DNA of 56,868 nt from Bacillota bacterium (GCA_021821465.1 JAKACM010000020.1:1-56868), one strand, 5' to 3'. Counted from the stretch's first letter, positions 18,180 to 27,548 are shown. Numbers and translations are program-made. The notes: generated by a model not told the origin, from the letters alone.

Positions 18180-19433
18180 TTGGGGACGGGCCTTCGGTTA
18201 AATCCACGAGGCGGTGGGATCATCAAATTCAAGAGGCATGGCTTGTGGAACAATCGTTTTTTGTGGGCTGTCGGTATGAGTTATTTTGTGCAGTCGGCGT
18301 GGTTTGTCTTGCTAATATGGCGAGTGATGGAGCAAACTCATTCAGATTTGTGGATGGCTTGTGCCTTGGCCTTAGGGTTCTGTGCCGATATTGTCGTCGG
18401 CGTTATGGGCCCTCAGAAGGGCGGCGGCAGAAATATTGCTCAGCTCGTTTTCAGTGAGGCTCTGCTGTTTTTTCTGGCCAGTTTCGTCATCGATCGCTCC
18501 TTGGCGTGGCTGATGATAACCGCTTTGGTGAATGGTTGGCTTGCAGGGCGCATTACCCCTTTGCTGCAAGCATACCTCACCCGCCACACTCCCGTATCAT
18601 CTCTTCGCCAGGGATCGCGAAGTTACGAACTGGGATCCCGGATCGGTATTTTGCTGGGTCCGGTCGTCGCCGGTTGGGGGCTGGTTCATCTTCCCTTTTC
18701 TATGCTTTTACTGGTGTTTTTCGCACTGTTGCTAATCGAAGCCATTCTTCTTTCCCCTCTTGATACCGGAGCAGTGGTCCGGACGAAAGAGGATGAGGGG
18801 AATCGGCCACAAATTTTGTTTGTTGCCACCATAAAATATGTCCTTCAAGATCCGTTCTTGGGCATTGCGCTCGGTGTACGAGGATTAAATAATCTATTGT
18901 GGCCGGCGTTCACCCTGGGCGTGCCATTATTGGTGGTACAGGCATGGCATCAAGGCTCTTTAGGATTCGGCATATTAAGATCGGTCTGGGGATTCAGCAC
19001 GATCGTCGGGACTTTATGGCTAGTCCCACGGATTGGCGGCAATCTTGGTAAATTTTACTTCGTTTCCTGGATGTTCACGGGCATGGGCTTTGCTCTGCTT
19101 GCTTGGAGTCCATCATATCAGTGGGCTGTTATCGCGGCTTTTCTGGGGGCGTTGGCCAGCCCTGCTGTGCATGTTGCACTCGACACCTATATTGGAGAAC
19201 ATGTGCCTCATCAGGCTCATGGACACGTTTTTGCTTTTCAGCAATTTGTTATGTCTGGTTTAGGGGCTGTGGGACTGGGAGTTATGGCGCTATTTTATGA
19301 TCGATGGCCACCGGATCTTGTTCTCGGCATGACCGGAGGTCTTATGGTATTAGCGGCAACCGCAGGGTCCATTCAATATACCAAACAGCTTCATAATCGC
19401 CAAGAAGCGGCGAAGATGCCACCTGAATTTTGA
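18180..19433 (+). CDS. MFS transporter, likely exporter
   Basis: A protein of up to 417 residues with about 12 hydrophobic segments. Patterns such as GSRIGILLGPVVAGWGLV in the middle and a charged cytoplasmic loop (about 198-215) fit the MFS exporter group that includes MFS_3-type proteins. The classical loop 2-3 motif is weak. The start is uncertain: TTG at 18180 opens the frame but has a poor ribosome binding site, and a TTG at 18243 (LWNNRFL...), just before the first membrane segment, is an alternative. It is divergent from the ABC exporter, so two efflux systems may share a control region. Confidence 0.8.
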   Translation: MGTGLRLNPRGGGIIKFKRHGLWNNRFLWAVGMSYFVQSAWFVLLIWRVMEQTHSDLWMACALALGFCADIVVGVMGPQKGGGRNIAQLVFSEALLFFLASFVIDRSLAWLMITALVNGWLAGRITPLLQAYLTRHTPVSSLRQGSRSYELGSRIGILLGPVVAGWGLVHLPFSMLLLVFFALLLIEAILLSPLDTGAVVRTKEDEGNRPQILFVATIKYVLQDPFLGIALGVRGLNNLLWPAFTLGVPLLVVQAWHQGSLGFGILRSVWGFSTIVGTLWLVPRIGGNLGKFYFVSWMFTGMGFALLAWSPSYQWAVIAAFLGALASPAVHVALDTYIGEHVPHQAHGHVFAFQQFVMSGLGAVGLGVMALFYDRWPPDLVLGMTGGLMVLAATAGSIQYTKQLHNRQEAAKMPPEF

Positions 19434-19723
19434 AAGAATTAAAGCAGAGGCAGGCAAAGGGTTCTCCCCTGTGACATGCGTAACCAGAAATCACTTGCGC
19501 TGACACGGACATCTTAGTTTCTTCTCACTTCGGGAAAGGACGCGTTGCTGGATTCAAGTCCATTGAGTAATGGCAGCGTTTTTACCAATGGAAGGTTTTC
19601 CGCATGCTCGACATAGTCTATCTCATCCCATGACTTGCGTATTATCTTTCCGTTGGAATAGGCGAAGGTTCATATCAACCATGATTCAAGATGACGCCCT
19701 GAAATGTCGCATCGACTGCTTGT

Positions 19724-19981
19724 TTATTCCTGACTTTGTCTGCCTATCTTCATTGTTGCGGGTGAGGATGAGCTGCTCGCTGTGATTAAACGTACGTTAT
19801 AGTTCACAGGCTCTTCGACGAAGGCATCCCATTGTGGCGGGTCTTGACCCGTAATGTGGGCAATTTTTTGCGCTTGAACAAAATCTTTCAGCATTTTCCG
19901 GCTATAGTTTCCGGTCTGTTCCGTCACATCCCAGACTGCCAGTCCAAACAATGCTACACCAATGAGTTCGATAATAATCAT
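19724..19981 (-). CDS. Small single-span membrane protein, hypothetical
   Basis: An 85-residue frame opening with a strong hydrophobic segment (MIIIELIGVALFGLAVW) followed by a polar, mostly hydrophilic tail ending in a serine run. AAGGAG lies 9 bases before the ATG at 19981, which favours a real gene. I do not recognise the family. The single N-terminal span suggests a membrane-anchored protein with its tail on one side. It stands alone, convergent with the MFS gene and divergent from the lipoprotein gene. Confidence 0.5.
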   Translation of the reverse strand: MIIIELIGVALFGLAVWDVTEQTGNYSRKMLKDFVQAQKIAHITGQDPPQWDAFVEEPVNYNVRLITASSSSSPATMKIGRQSQE

Positions 19982-20469
19982 ACAGAAAAGTCTCCTTATC
20001 TTGAGTACATGGTTTGTCACTAATTTAACATAGCGAGATACATTTGACGACTCAATGACGGACTACGTATGTCCTTAGGTATGGAGAAAAGAGTCGCTGA
20101 AAGAATTTTGATAAATATTAGGGCATCTTGACGAATTTTTCCGTCTGGGTCTCTAGTCACGAAGTGTGGTCGTTAATGGTGATCACTCTCCGGTGCACTG
20201 ATTGCGTGTTGGAGCATTTTACAATTCATAAGAATTCAACAAGGAATGCTGTCTGATTGGAATGAAGGTTTATTGAATTGAACGGTACTGATATTTACAT
20301 ACTGCGCCCAAATATGACATAATGCATCATTAATATGAATAATTATGGTGCGGCGGTGTCTGTATAATATCGTAACTCCTTTCACTAGTTAATCATTAAA
20401 ATTCGGCAAAAGTCGCGTATCTCCGCTGATGAGGACATCAGCCGTAAATTCAACGAAATGAGGTCTTAT
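19982..20469. other. AT-rich divergent region before lipoprotein gene
   Basis: Almost 490 bp without a gene, clearly more AT-rich than its surroundings (for example 20270-20400). It should contain the promoters for the small membrane protein and the lipoprotein, but several weak -10-like sequences overlap and I cannot choose one. Confidence 0.4.
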
Positions 20470-22185
20470 ATGACGAAGGTCAATATAATTTTAATGGCAT
20501 CCAGCCTTTTAGGTTTGTTGACGGCCGGATGTGGTCAGGCTTCTACTGCTAACTCATCATCAAACCCATCGACATCCACGGTTGTGGTGGCGTTGCCTAT
20601 TCAAACCGCGCCTAATTGGTTTTTTCCGGTACTGGCGTCGACCGGCTTCACTGATACAAATACTCAGATGAATTTCATGATGTATGAACCCTTAGTGCAT
20701 ATTAGCCGGACTGACACAATCAACTATCATAGGTCGATTGCATCAAATATTGCATATAACAAAGCCGGAACACGGTACGTGATAAGCATTGGATCCCGTT
20801 ACCGGTGGTCTAACGGCCGGCCCGTGACTGCACAAGATGTGGTGTTTACGTGGAATATCATGAAGGCGGCAAGTGAAAACGGTGCAAGCTGGTCATATGG
20901 AGGTGCGGGGGGTGGGGGGATCCCATCGGACTGGACGGGCGTGCAAGCGATGGGAACACATAAAGTCGTCGTGACTTTGGCACATCCCGCTAACCAACAA
21001 TGGTTTATTCACAACGGATTGGCTCAGATTATCCCAGTGCCGCAGAGCCAATGGGATAAATATCCCCACAACATGACGAAGGAATTATCCTACATTAAAA
21101 GTATTGCGAATGTTCCGTCATCCAAGCCCTATCATGTTGTGGACGGTCCCTTTCAATTTTCACAGATGCAACCCAGCAATTATTGGGACTTTACACCTAA
21201 TGCTCATTACGGAGGGCATAAAGCTACCGTCAAGACCATTCGGTTTCAATACGAAACGTCATCCGCTAACGAATTTGCCGGCCTGAAAACGGGGACGGTC
21301 GCGGTGGGCTACTTACCTCCATCTCTGTGGAATTCCAGAAATAAGCTATCGACTGCCGACCGCTTTTGGGGAGGCTACGTCTTCGGATTCAATATGGCTC
21401 GAATCAACCAAAGCCCCCAAGCTTTGGGTGGCCTCGGCCCCATATTCAGCCAGCGATATGTTCGCGCTGCTATGGAAATGGGCATCAATCAAGGAGGGAT
21501 TGTGAAGAGCTTCTATCACGGGCAAGGTGTCATGGAGGACGGTCCGGTACCTTCGCGACCGGCAACAACGTTTTATGATCCGGCATTGAGCAAGGCTCCT
21601 TATCCCTTTAATCCTGCCCAGGGAAAGGCCCTTCTGGAAAAACATGGTTGGCGGGACGTGAATGGAACCATGACGAAACATGGCGTCAAGTTGTCTTTTC
21701 CGCTTATTTATACATCGGGAAGCACGACGATTACCGACATCGTGCAATTGGTCAAAGCAGGATGGGCCAGAGAAGGCATTCAGGTAAGTTTGGTACCGGA
21801 GCCTTATGATAACGTGATTCAGACGATGCATTCCAATCCAGCCAAATGGGATGCGGCGTTTTGGGGTGGAGGTTGGACGTATCAACCGGATTATTATCCT
21901 ACGGGGGGCGAGCTATTTGCCACAGGCTCGGCAGCCAATGCCGGGCACTATAATTCTCCGACGATGGATCGGTTAATTAGTGGATCGTATTCTCCGGGAA
22001 CGCTGAGTCAGAGCCGCAAAGCCCTATTTGCTTATGAGTCATGGGCTGTTCAAGACATCCCTTACCTCTGGTTCCCGTGGGTTCCACAATTTAACGAAAC
22101 GGCCAATACCGTTCATCATGTCAAATCCACGTTTAATCCAATTACCGATTTGAATTATCCTAATTATTGGACCACCGCCAAATAA
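20470..22185 (+). CDS. Extracellular solute-binding lipoprotein, family 5 (peptide type)
   Basis: A 571-residue lipoprotein. The N-terminus is a lipoprotein signal (hydrophobic run, then lipobox LTAGC) so it should be anchored on the outer face of the cytoplasmic membrane after a Ser/Thr-rich linker. The body fits SBP_bac_5 (OppA/DppA/NikA type): YEPLVHI, the segment RWSNGRPVTAQDVVFTW, later QRYVRAAMEMGINQ, and a terminal region with YNSPTMDRLI. GAGGT 5 bases upstream supports ATG 20470 rather than 20458. No permease or ATPase genes are nearby, so it must work with a transporter encoded elsewhere. Ligand, peptide or other, is unknown. Confidence 0.9.
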   Translation: MTKVNIILMASSLLGLLTAGCGQASTANSSSNPSTSTVVVALPIQTAPNWFFPVLASTGFTDTNTQMNFMMYEPLVHISRTDTINYHRSIASNIAYNKAGTRYVISIGSRYRWSNGRPVTAQDVVFTWNIMKAASENGASWSYGGAGGGGIPSDWTGVQAMGTHKVVVTLAHPANQQWFIHNGLAQIIPVPQSQWDKYPHNMTKELSYIKSIANVPSSKPYHVVDGPFQFSQMQPSNYWDFTPNAHYGGHKATVKTIRFQYETSSANEFAGLKTGTVAVGYLPPSLWNSRNKLSTADRFWGGYVFGFNMARINQSPQALGGLGPIFSQRYVRAAMEMGINQGGIVKSFYHGQGVMEDGPVPSRPATTFYDPALSKAPYPFNPAQGKALLEKHGWRDVNGTMTKHGVKLSFPLIYTSGSTTITDIVQLVKAGWAREGIQVSLVPEPYDNVIQTMHSNPAKWDAAFWGGGWTYQPDYYPTGGELFATGSAANAGHYNSPTMDRLISGSYSPGTLSQSRKALFAYESWAVQDIPYLWFPWVPQFNETANTVHHVKSTFNPITDLNYPNYWTTAK

Positions 22186-22221
22186 AGGGAATCTTGTGGC
22201 TCAAGTCCTAAAGACAAGAGC

Positions 22222-22258
22222 GATAAAAGCGGTGCGCAATGTGCACACCGCTTTTATC
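22222..22258 (+). terminator. Rho-independent terminator after lipoprotein gene
   Basis: A perfect 13-bp stem, GATAAAAGCGGTG (22222-22234) with CACCGCTTTTATC (22246-22258), and an 11-base loop, 37 bases after the stop codon. The T-run lies inside the 3' arm. Confidence 0.7.
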
Positions 22259-22595
22259 TTTCCCGAATCCCTTAGAGTAGGCCAGAGGCCTTAATGCGTG
22301 TCTGACAGAGGTGATCCGGGGGAATAACCTACTCCCGGTAATGCCGAGGGTCGGGGAACTCGTTCGCATCCCGGGCCGAAAAAGTGGCCATGTTGTGTCT
22401 TTCCCCCGTGGATAGTGGACCAACAATCAATGTGGCAATCGAGACGGTAAACAAGTTATTTCGGCTCAGTTCTCGGAATCACTCGGTCAGTGAGGAACCC
22501 AGGGAGGGAATTCCTAGCACTCGACGTAATATTCTTTCGCGAAGTCATGTGATGCAGTGCCCGAGGAGTTAGGAGTTAGCGGGGTTAGCTCACCT
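22259..22595. other. Gap between terminator and B12 leader
   Basis: No gene or clear motif. Small open frames on both strands have no ribosome binding sites. Confidence 0.4.
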
Positions 22596-22625
22596 TTGTC
22601 TCTTCATGCAGTAATTTGATATAAT
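22596..22625 (+). promoter_or_regulatory. Promoter of the cobalamin riboswitch transcript
   Basis: TTGTCT (22596-22601) and a perfect TATAAT (22620-22625), 18 bases apart, immediately upstream of the riboswitch. Confidence 0.65.
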
Positions 22626-22649
22626 CGAAAAAACATATTGATGAAACTT

Positions 22650-22800
22650 CATCTGGTGCCCAAGTGGGAGAATAGGGAATCCGGTGCAAATCCGGAGCGG
22701 ACCCGCCACTGTTATGGATGAGGAGTATCATGAGATCACTGCCTTAAGGCGGGAAGACGATGCTCCGATGACCCGAGCCAGGAGACCTGCCAGATGAGAG
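22650..22800 (+). ncRNA. Cobalamin (AdoCbl) riboswitch
   Basis: The leader carries the conserved B12 riboswitch core in order: GGTGCC at 22655, GGGAAtCCGGTGCAAATCCG (about 22676-22695), GCGGACCCGCCACTGT (B12 box region, about 22697-22712) and GAGCCAGGAGACCTGCC near 22775-22792. Such elements bind adenosylcobalamin and switch off downstream B12 synthesis or transport genes. An intrinsic terminator follows at 22821, so control is probably by premature transcription termination. The gene controlled is the CobT-BluB fusion. Confidence 0.93.
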
Positions 22801-22820
22801 ACGAATGCGGCATGATGGTA

Positions 22821-22851
22821 AAATGTCCGACTCCTTGTGAGTGGGACATTT
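22821..22851 (+). terminator. Riboswitch expression-platform terminator
   Basis: AAATGTCCGACTC (22821-22833) pairs with GAGTGGGACATTT (22839-22851), 12 of 13 positions (one G-G mismatch), five-base loop, then CTTTAT. It lies between the riboswitch aptamer and the CobT-BluB ribosome binding site, the position expected for a B12-dependent attenuator. Confidence 0.7.
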
Positions 22852-22878
22852 CTTTATGCTTAAGGGGGAAGTCAGTGT

Positions 22879-24651
22879 ATGCGCAAAATTCCGCAAGACA
22901 TCTTTGAACCATTTGAGCAAATTTATGCGGTGGACGGTATGTTTCAACAAAAAATGCAAGAGCATCTGGATCAGTTAGTTAAGCCGGTTGGCAGTTTGGG
23001 ACATATGGAAGGTTTGGCATGCCAAGTCGCAGGGATCCAAAAAACGATAAATATTGAGGTCGACCCGGCCATCGCCTTGGTGTACGCGGGTGATCATGGC
23101 GTAGCGGACGAAGGGGTCTCTCAATATTCTCGCGATGTCACGGCACAAATGATGGATGCTTACCAAAGACAGCGGGCTGCCATTTCTGTGCTGGCGCGGC
23201 AGGCGGGATGTTCCGTTCAAATCATTGACGTCGGCGTCCACGGAGTATGGAAAGATGGGAATCAGAATGGAACGGTAATATCTCGTAAGGTCCGCAGGGG
23301 TACCAGAAATTTTGTTCACGAACCTGCCATGACGGACAAAGAATGCTTGCAAGCATTGCAAGTGGGTATAGATAGGGCAGCTGAAGCTGTTCAAGAGGGC
23401 TACCGAACTATTCTGCTCGGGGAGATCGGAATCGGGAATACGACCGTGGCGGCAGCCCTGGGATCAGCGCTCTTGCAGGAAGCTCCTCGGAATGTGACAG
23501 GTCGTGGGAGCGGAGTGGATCACTCCGGATGGGAACGAAAAGTTCAGGCGATAGACGAGACGTTAGCACGACATATGAACTCTGATCTGGAACCATTTGA
23601 GATGCTCACCCGTTTTGGCGGGTTGGAGGTAGCCGCCATGGTTGGCACGATTTTGGAAGCCGCCCGTCAGCGAATAATTGTGGTATTGGATGGGTATCTC
23701 ACCGGAATTGCCGCACTCCTTGCCGTTCGCATGGCACCTAACAGCGTAGGCTATCTCATTGCCTCGCATAAATCTCACGAGCCGGGTCATCAGCGAGTTC
23801 TCGCGGCCTTGGGACTTTGGCCTCTATTGGATTGGCAAATGAGGTTAGGTGAATCCAGTGGCGCGGCCATGGTTTTACCCTTGTTGCGACAAAGCTGTGC
23901 CGTGTCAACGGATATGGCCACGTTTAATGAAGCGGGAGTCAATTCCGGAGATTCTTTTGATCCTGTTGATGAGAAATTGCTGACCCGTTCGACCAAGGAA
24001 CCGTATCCCTTTTCGTTGCCGGAGCGAATGGCTGTGTATCGTGCTATCGAAAGCCGCCGTGATATTCGTCACTTCCTTCCCGATTCTGTGCCGGATGACA
24101 CTTTGGCAAGGTTGCTTCAGGCCGCACATCACGCCCCTTCAGTAGGCTATTCCCAACCATGGGACTTTACTATTGTTACCGATCCGGAAATAAAAGCGCG
24201 ACTGAAAGATCTTGCCGATCGCGAACGTCAAGTTCAGAGTCTGTATTTTGACGACGAAATTTCAGCCTTTTATCTCAGATTGAAATTGGAAGGACTCACT
24301 GAAGCCCCAGTCGTTTTGGTGATTACGGCCGATCCTGAACGGGGGGGCAGTGAAATTCTGGGACGGCACACCATGGAAGAAACCACTTTATATTCTGTGG
24401 CCTGTGCAGTGGAAAATCTATGGCTGGCAGCGCGTGCAGAGGGTTTAGCAGTGGGATGGGTAAGTTTGTTTGAAAAGCGTCACTTGCGACGGGTCTTGGG
24501 CATGCCAAGTCACATCGAACCGGTGGCGGTATTATGCATCGGTTATACCGATCATTATCCTGATGAACCGCAGCTGAAGAAGGTCGGTTGGGCCAAGTCG
24601 GAATCATTAGCCGGTCTCATACACTGGCAACGATGGGATACAATTCAATGA
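22879..24651 (+). CDS. CobT-BluB fusion: DMB phosphoribosyltransferase and DMB synthase
   Basis: A 590-residue fusion of two enzymes that make and attach the lower ligand of vitamin B12. Residues about 10-355 are CobT, which joins dimethylbenzimidazole (DMB) to nicotinate mononucleotide: AGDHGVADEGVSQY (70-83), GEIGIGNTT (181-189) and RLGESSGAA with Glu325 at the catalytic-base position. Residues about 380-590 are BluB, the flavin-destroying DMB synthase: ESRRDIRHFLPDSVPDD, AAHHAPSVGYSQPW (415-428) and AEGLAVGWVS. A polar linker (about 356-378) joins them. GGGGGAAG precedes the ATG. It is controlled by the upstream riboswitch. Cytosolic. Confidence 0.95.
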   Translation: MRKIPQDIFEPFEQIYAVDGMFQQKMQEHLDQLVKPVGSLGHMEGLACQVAGIQKTINIEVDPAIALVYAGDHGVADEGVSQYSRDVTAQMMDAYQRQRAAISVLARQAGCSVQIIDVGVHGVWKDGNQNGTVISRKVRRGTRNFVHEPAMTDKECLQALQVGIDRAAEAVQEGYRTILLGEIGIGNTTVAAALGSALLQEAPRNVTGRGSGVDHSGWERKVQAIDETLARHMNSDLEPFEMLTRFGGLEVAAMVGTILEAARQRIIVVLDGYLTGIAALLAVRMAPNSVGYLIASHKSHEPGHQRVLAALGLWPLLDWQMRLGESSGAAMVLPLLRQSCAVSTDMATFNEAGVNSGDSFDPVDEKLLTRSTKEPYPFSLPERMAVYRAIESRRDIRHFLPDSVPDDTLARLLQAAHHAPSVGYSQPWDFTIVTDPEIKARLKDLADRERQVQSLYFDDEISAFYLRLKLEGLTEAPVVLVITADPERGGSEILGRHTMEETTLYSVACAVENLWLAARAEGLAVGWVSLFEKRHLRRVLGMPSHIEPVAVLCIGYTDHYPDEPQLKKVGWAKSESLAGLIHWQRWDTIQ

Positions 24652-24830
24652 TGCGTCGTTCGACTAATTACGGGTAGCGGCAAAGGGTTTGGCTCATGAA
24701 TTGGTCAGACAAGGGTAGTGAGTTGAGGCAAATAGATCCACAATTTTACTCGAATATGGTTAAATGAAAGTTAAGATTATCGGGTTGAGACGGGATGCTA
24801 GGGTAGCTATTGCAACAAGGAGGTCGAGAA

Positions 24831-25838
24831 GTGAGCGTTAAATTTTCGGCATTGTATGTTGAGCAGGATGTTCATACTCGGGAAGTGACAAAAGGAATAA
24901 GGGAAATCACGACGGATGACCTCCCTCAAGGCGATATCCTTATTAAAGTTCACTTTTCCGACGTCAATTACAAAGATGCTCTGGCCACAATATCGTCCGG
25001 CCGGGTCGTTAGGCATTACCCGATGATACCAGGAGTCGATTTGTCCGGGGTGGTGGTAGAGACTCACAATACCCGATTTCGTGAAGGAGACGAAGTCCTA
25101 GTTACCGGCTACGATTTGGGCACGGCACATTTCGGGGGATTCAGCCATTATGCGCGTGTGTGGGGAGATTGGGTGATTCCCTTACCGGCATCTTTGAGTT
25201 TGTGGGACGCCATGGCTTTAGGTACGGCCGGATTTACGGCTGCATTGGCGGTGGATGCGCTGCAAATGCATGGGGTGCGAGCAGATTCGGGCCCAGTGCT
25301 GGTTACGGGAGCGAGCGGAGGGGCGGGAAGTATTGCCGTGAACCTACTGGCCGACCAGCACTATGAGGTGGCGGCCGGAACAGGAAAGTCAGCCGAAGAA
25401 TATTTGAGAAAGCTGGGAGCCTCCGAGATCCTTTCGCGTGAAAAAGTGTCTGGATCCAGTAAGCATCTTCTTGACCACGAGATATGGGCGGGAGGTATTG
25501 ATTCGGTAGGAGGGAAAACATTGGAATATTTGCTCAGAACTACCCGGTATGGGGGTTCGGTGGCTGCCTTTGGCATGAGAGGCGGAACTCAAATCCAGAC
25601 CTCAGTTTTCCCCTTTATTTTGCGAGGTATCCGTCTCTTAGGAATTGACTCCGTTAACTGCCCCTATGATTACCGCCGAGAGATCTGGCAGCGATTGGGC
25701 AGTGACTGGAAGCCTTCCCAATTGCCTTACATTGTACAGAATACAGTGGGTCTGCATAACCTTCCTCAAATCATAGACGAATTGTTGCAAGGAAGTCACC
25801 TGGGACGTACGGTCGTCGACTTGAATCATGAAGAATAG
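24831..25838 (+). CDS. Medium-chain reductase, YhdH/YhfP (acryloyl-CoA reductase-like)
   Basis: A 335-residue zinc-independent medium-chain dehydrogenase/reductase. FSDVNYKDALA and PGVDLSGVVVE are hallmarks of the YhdH/YhfP/AcuI subgroup, whose best-known member reduces acryloyl-CoA with NADPH. The nucleotide-binding fold follows (VLVTGASGGAGSIAV), and the structural zinc cysteines of alcohol dehydrogenases are absent. AAGGAGG stands 7 bases before the GTG at 24831, so that codon, not an upstream TTG, is the start. The substrate might be an enoyl-CoA or a quinone. It sits alone, convergent with a methyltransferase. Confidence 0.88.
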   Translation: MSVKFSALYVEQDVHTREVTKGIREITTDDLPQGDILIKVHFSDVNYKDALATISSGRVVRHYPMIPGVDLSGVVVETHNTRFREGDEVLVTGYDLGTAHFGGFSHYARVWGDWVIPLPASLSLWDAMALGTAGFTAALAVDALQMHGVRADSGPVLVTGASGGAGSIAVNLLADQHYEVAAGTGKSAEEYLRKLGASEILSREKVSGSSKHLLDHEIWAGGIDSVGGKTLEYLLRTTRYGGSVAAFGMRGGTQIQTSVFPFILRGIRLLGIDSVNCPYDYRREIWQRLGSDWKPSQLPYIVQNTVGLHNLPQIIDELLQGSHLGRTVVDLNHEE

Positions 25839-25846
25839 CCTTTTTC

Positions 25847-25906
25847 CGGCGCAAAAACCAAGTGTATGCATGGGCCGGCTTTTAGCTTTCTAAGGTTTTT
25901 GCGCCG
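25847..25906. terminator. Long-loop inverted repeat between convergent genes
   Basis: CGGCGCAAAAACC (25847-25859) is perfectly complementary to GGTTTTTGCGCCG (25894-25906) across a 34-base loop. The right arm overlaps the last codons of the opposing methyltransferase. It may end both transcripts; the long loop makes this uncertain. Confidence 0.4.
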
Positions 25907-26444
25907 CAACGGTAATTATTCCGGTGGTTTCTTCGATGTCCCATACCCATATGCGCCAGCGTGATTGCAATTGCGTGACCAACTGCGAATGCAAATTCAC
26001 ATAATGGCTCTTTGGCCCCGGCAAATTATTCAACAGTACAAATGTCCGTAAAATCAAATGTCCTCCCGGTTTCAATGCATTCAGCGCTCGCGCACAGACT
26101 TCCTCATCCCAAAAATAGGCCATCAGTGCCAGATCATAACGGCTTGTTTCCGGGTGCCATTGGTCAAGATCTATCTGTAATGGCTCGATACCTACAATGT
26201 GTTCTCGTAGGACATGGTCCTGTAACTGCTCTAAGGCAGCGTCTGATACGTCCAGGGCGTCAACTCGCCACCCGTTGTTAGCAAGCCACAAAGCATGACG
26301 ACCAGATCCACAGGCAATGTCCGCGGCCAACCCTGGAACCTCGATCTGAGTGAGAACACTTATGATTGCGGAATCTACCTTGGCAAAATGGACGACTCCT
26401 TCTCGGTATCGAGTATTCCAGCGCTGACGATCCTCTTCTGCCAT
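25890..26444 (-). CDS. Class I SAM-dependent methyltransferase
   Basis: A 184-residue methyltransferase from the ATG at 26444 (AAGG 10 bases upstream, MAEEDRQRWNTRY). Motif I is ADIACGSGRHALWLA, followed by the acidic end of strand 2 (VDALDVSD) and a later LNALKPGGHLILRTF segment. The layout, with RWNTRYREG near the N-terminus, resembles the TehB/small-molecule group of methyltransferases. An in-frame extension to 26624 encodes 60 further residues without familiar content, and I consider it upstream DNA. Substrate unknown. Confidence 0.82.
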   Translation of the reverse strand: MAEEDRQRWNTRYREGVVHFAKVDSAIISVLTQIEVPGLAADIACGSGRHALWLANNGWRVDALDVSDAALEQLQDHVLREHIVGIEPLQIDLDQWHPETSRYDLALMAYFWDEEVCARALNALKPGGHLILRTFVLLNNLPGPKSHYVNLHSQLVTQLQSRWRIWVWDIEETTGIITVAAQKP

Positions 26445-26699
26445 ATCGAGTGGCCTTCTTTCTTCTGTAATGCTGTTAATGGGTCCATAGATCTGTGAAA
26501 TCGGAGTAGAACAAAAACAGATCTTTTTTATGCTACCACGGCGAGAGTTTCGGAACCAGTCTTTGACTTCGTATAGTGACAGGATTCGATAGCCATCTTG
26601 CGGATTCCAGGCTAGCCCTTTCATACTCGTTCATCTTCTTTTGTCGATAATCTCAGTGAAAGGCAATTATTATCAGATTCTGACCATAGACCCAGGTTT

Positions 26700-26825
26700 A
26701 CTGATGGAAGTCACGACACCACCCGTTCAACGGGTGGCTTGAATTTCGCCCTACAAGGGCGGGATCCTTGCTGCGCCTCAAGGCGCGATTTCGCCGGCCT
26801 CTTCCCTGGCTACCCCTAAAGGGGT
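26700..26825. repeat. Cluster of short hairpins at the end of an IS200-like element
   Basis: Four inverted repeats follow each other. CCACCCGTT/AACGGGTGG (26719-26737) is the strongest, followed by GCCCTACAAGGGC, GCGCCTCAAGGCGC and CCCCTAAAGGGG. IS200/IS605-group elements have subterminal hairpins that TnpA recognises as single strands, and this cluster lies directly 3' of the TnpA remnant. Confidence 0.55.
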
Positions 26826-27240
26826 TTATTGACTCGTCTTGTCCTCGATGATATCCGCTTCTTCTTGTTCCTCCGTGTACTTTCTGATGACATCCTGGTT
26901 GACCCCTCCCGTACTCACGTAATACCCCCTCGCCCCGGCTTCATTTGCGAAAACCGATCAAAGATCATCCGTGCGCTTTTCCCTTTGAGGTATCCCATAA
27001 ACTCTGATACACTCCGCTTCGGCGGCATTCTCACATATCTATGCACGTGATCCCCACTCATGCCGCCTTTCCACCCACTCCACATCCTGGTACTCACCAA
27101 GCGTCCTCAGGATTTCCCCGATTTCCTTTCTGATCTCTTTGAAGAAAACCTTTCGACGATATTGCGGGATGAATAGGATAGGATCACGGCCATCCCAGAG
27201 GGTGTGGGATAGACTTTTGCACCCACGGGCACCATCCTCC
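26826..27240 (-). pseudogene. Broken IS200/IS605-type TnpA (Y1 transposase)
   Basis: Minus-strand translation gives SLSHTLWDGRDPILFIPQYR and RKVFFKEIRKEIGEILRTLG, then after a frameshift GDHVHRYVRMPPKRSVSEFM with GYLKGKSARMIFDRF, then a further shift to ARGYYVSTGGVNQDVIRKY and a stop at 26826. This is the order of a full TnpA: the HUH pair is reduced to DHVHRY (two histidines, as H-x-H), and the catalytic tyrosine region IRKYTEEQEEA follows. Two frame breaks, and sequence missing between the middle and last parts, make it inactive. No TnpB gene is attached here. Confidence 0.85.
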
Positions 27241-27468
27241 TTTGCTTGAGGTTTGAGAATTGGCTGGCGAAACCATTTCGCCGTATAGCAACGGAGGACT
27301 TTTCCATCATGCCTCACGGCTTCTCCTATTCAGTTCTCCCCTGCATAGCGTGGGGCTTAATGCTGAATTATGGTCCCTTTCCTCATATCATTATGGAAAG
27401 TAAAGAAATTCATGAAATTTTTGCGTCATCAGGAAGGAAAATCCGCACCCGATCTTTAATATGGATAA

Positions 27469-27492
27469 GTAAACGGACAAAGGTCCGTTTAC
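27469..27492. promoter_or_regulatory. Perfect 24-bp palindromic operator
   Basis: GTAAACGGAC (27469-27478), four bases, then GTCCGTTTAC (27483-27492): ten perfect base pairs in dyad symmetry. Size and A/T-rich outer arms with a G/C core resemble TetR-family operators. It is 56 bases before the ATG of the membrane protein at 27549, but no TetR gene is adjacent. Confidence 0.65.
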
Positions 27493-27548
27493 GGCAAAAA
27501 TGTTGGTGTAGCACGCTATGGTACAAAACAGGTAACGGGAGGAACGCC

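Noticed and set aside
27246-27548. N-terminal extension of the four-span membrane protein
   Set aside because: Runs antisense through the IS200 remnant; the strong ribosome binding site is at the ATG at 27549, and a palindromic operator lies inside the extension.
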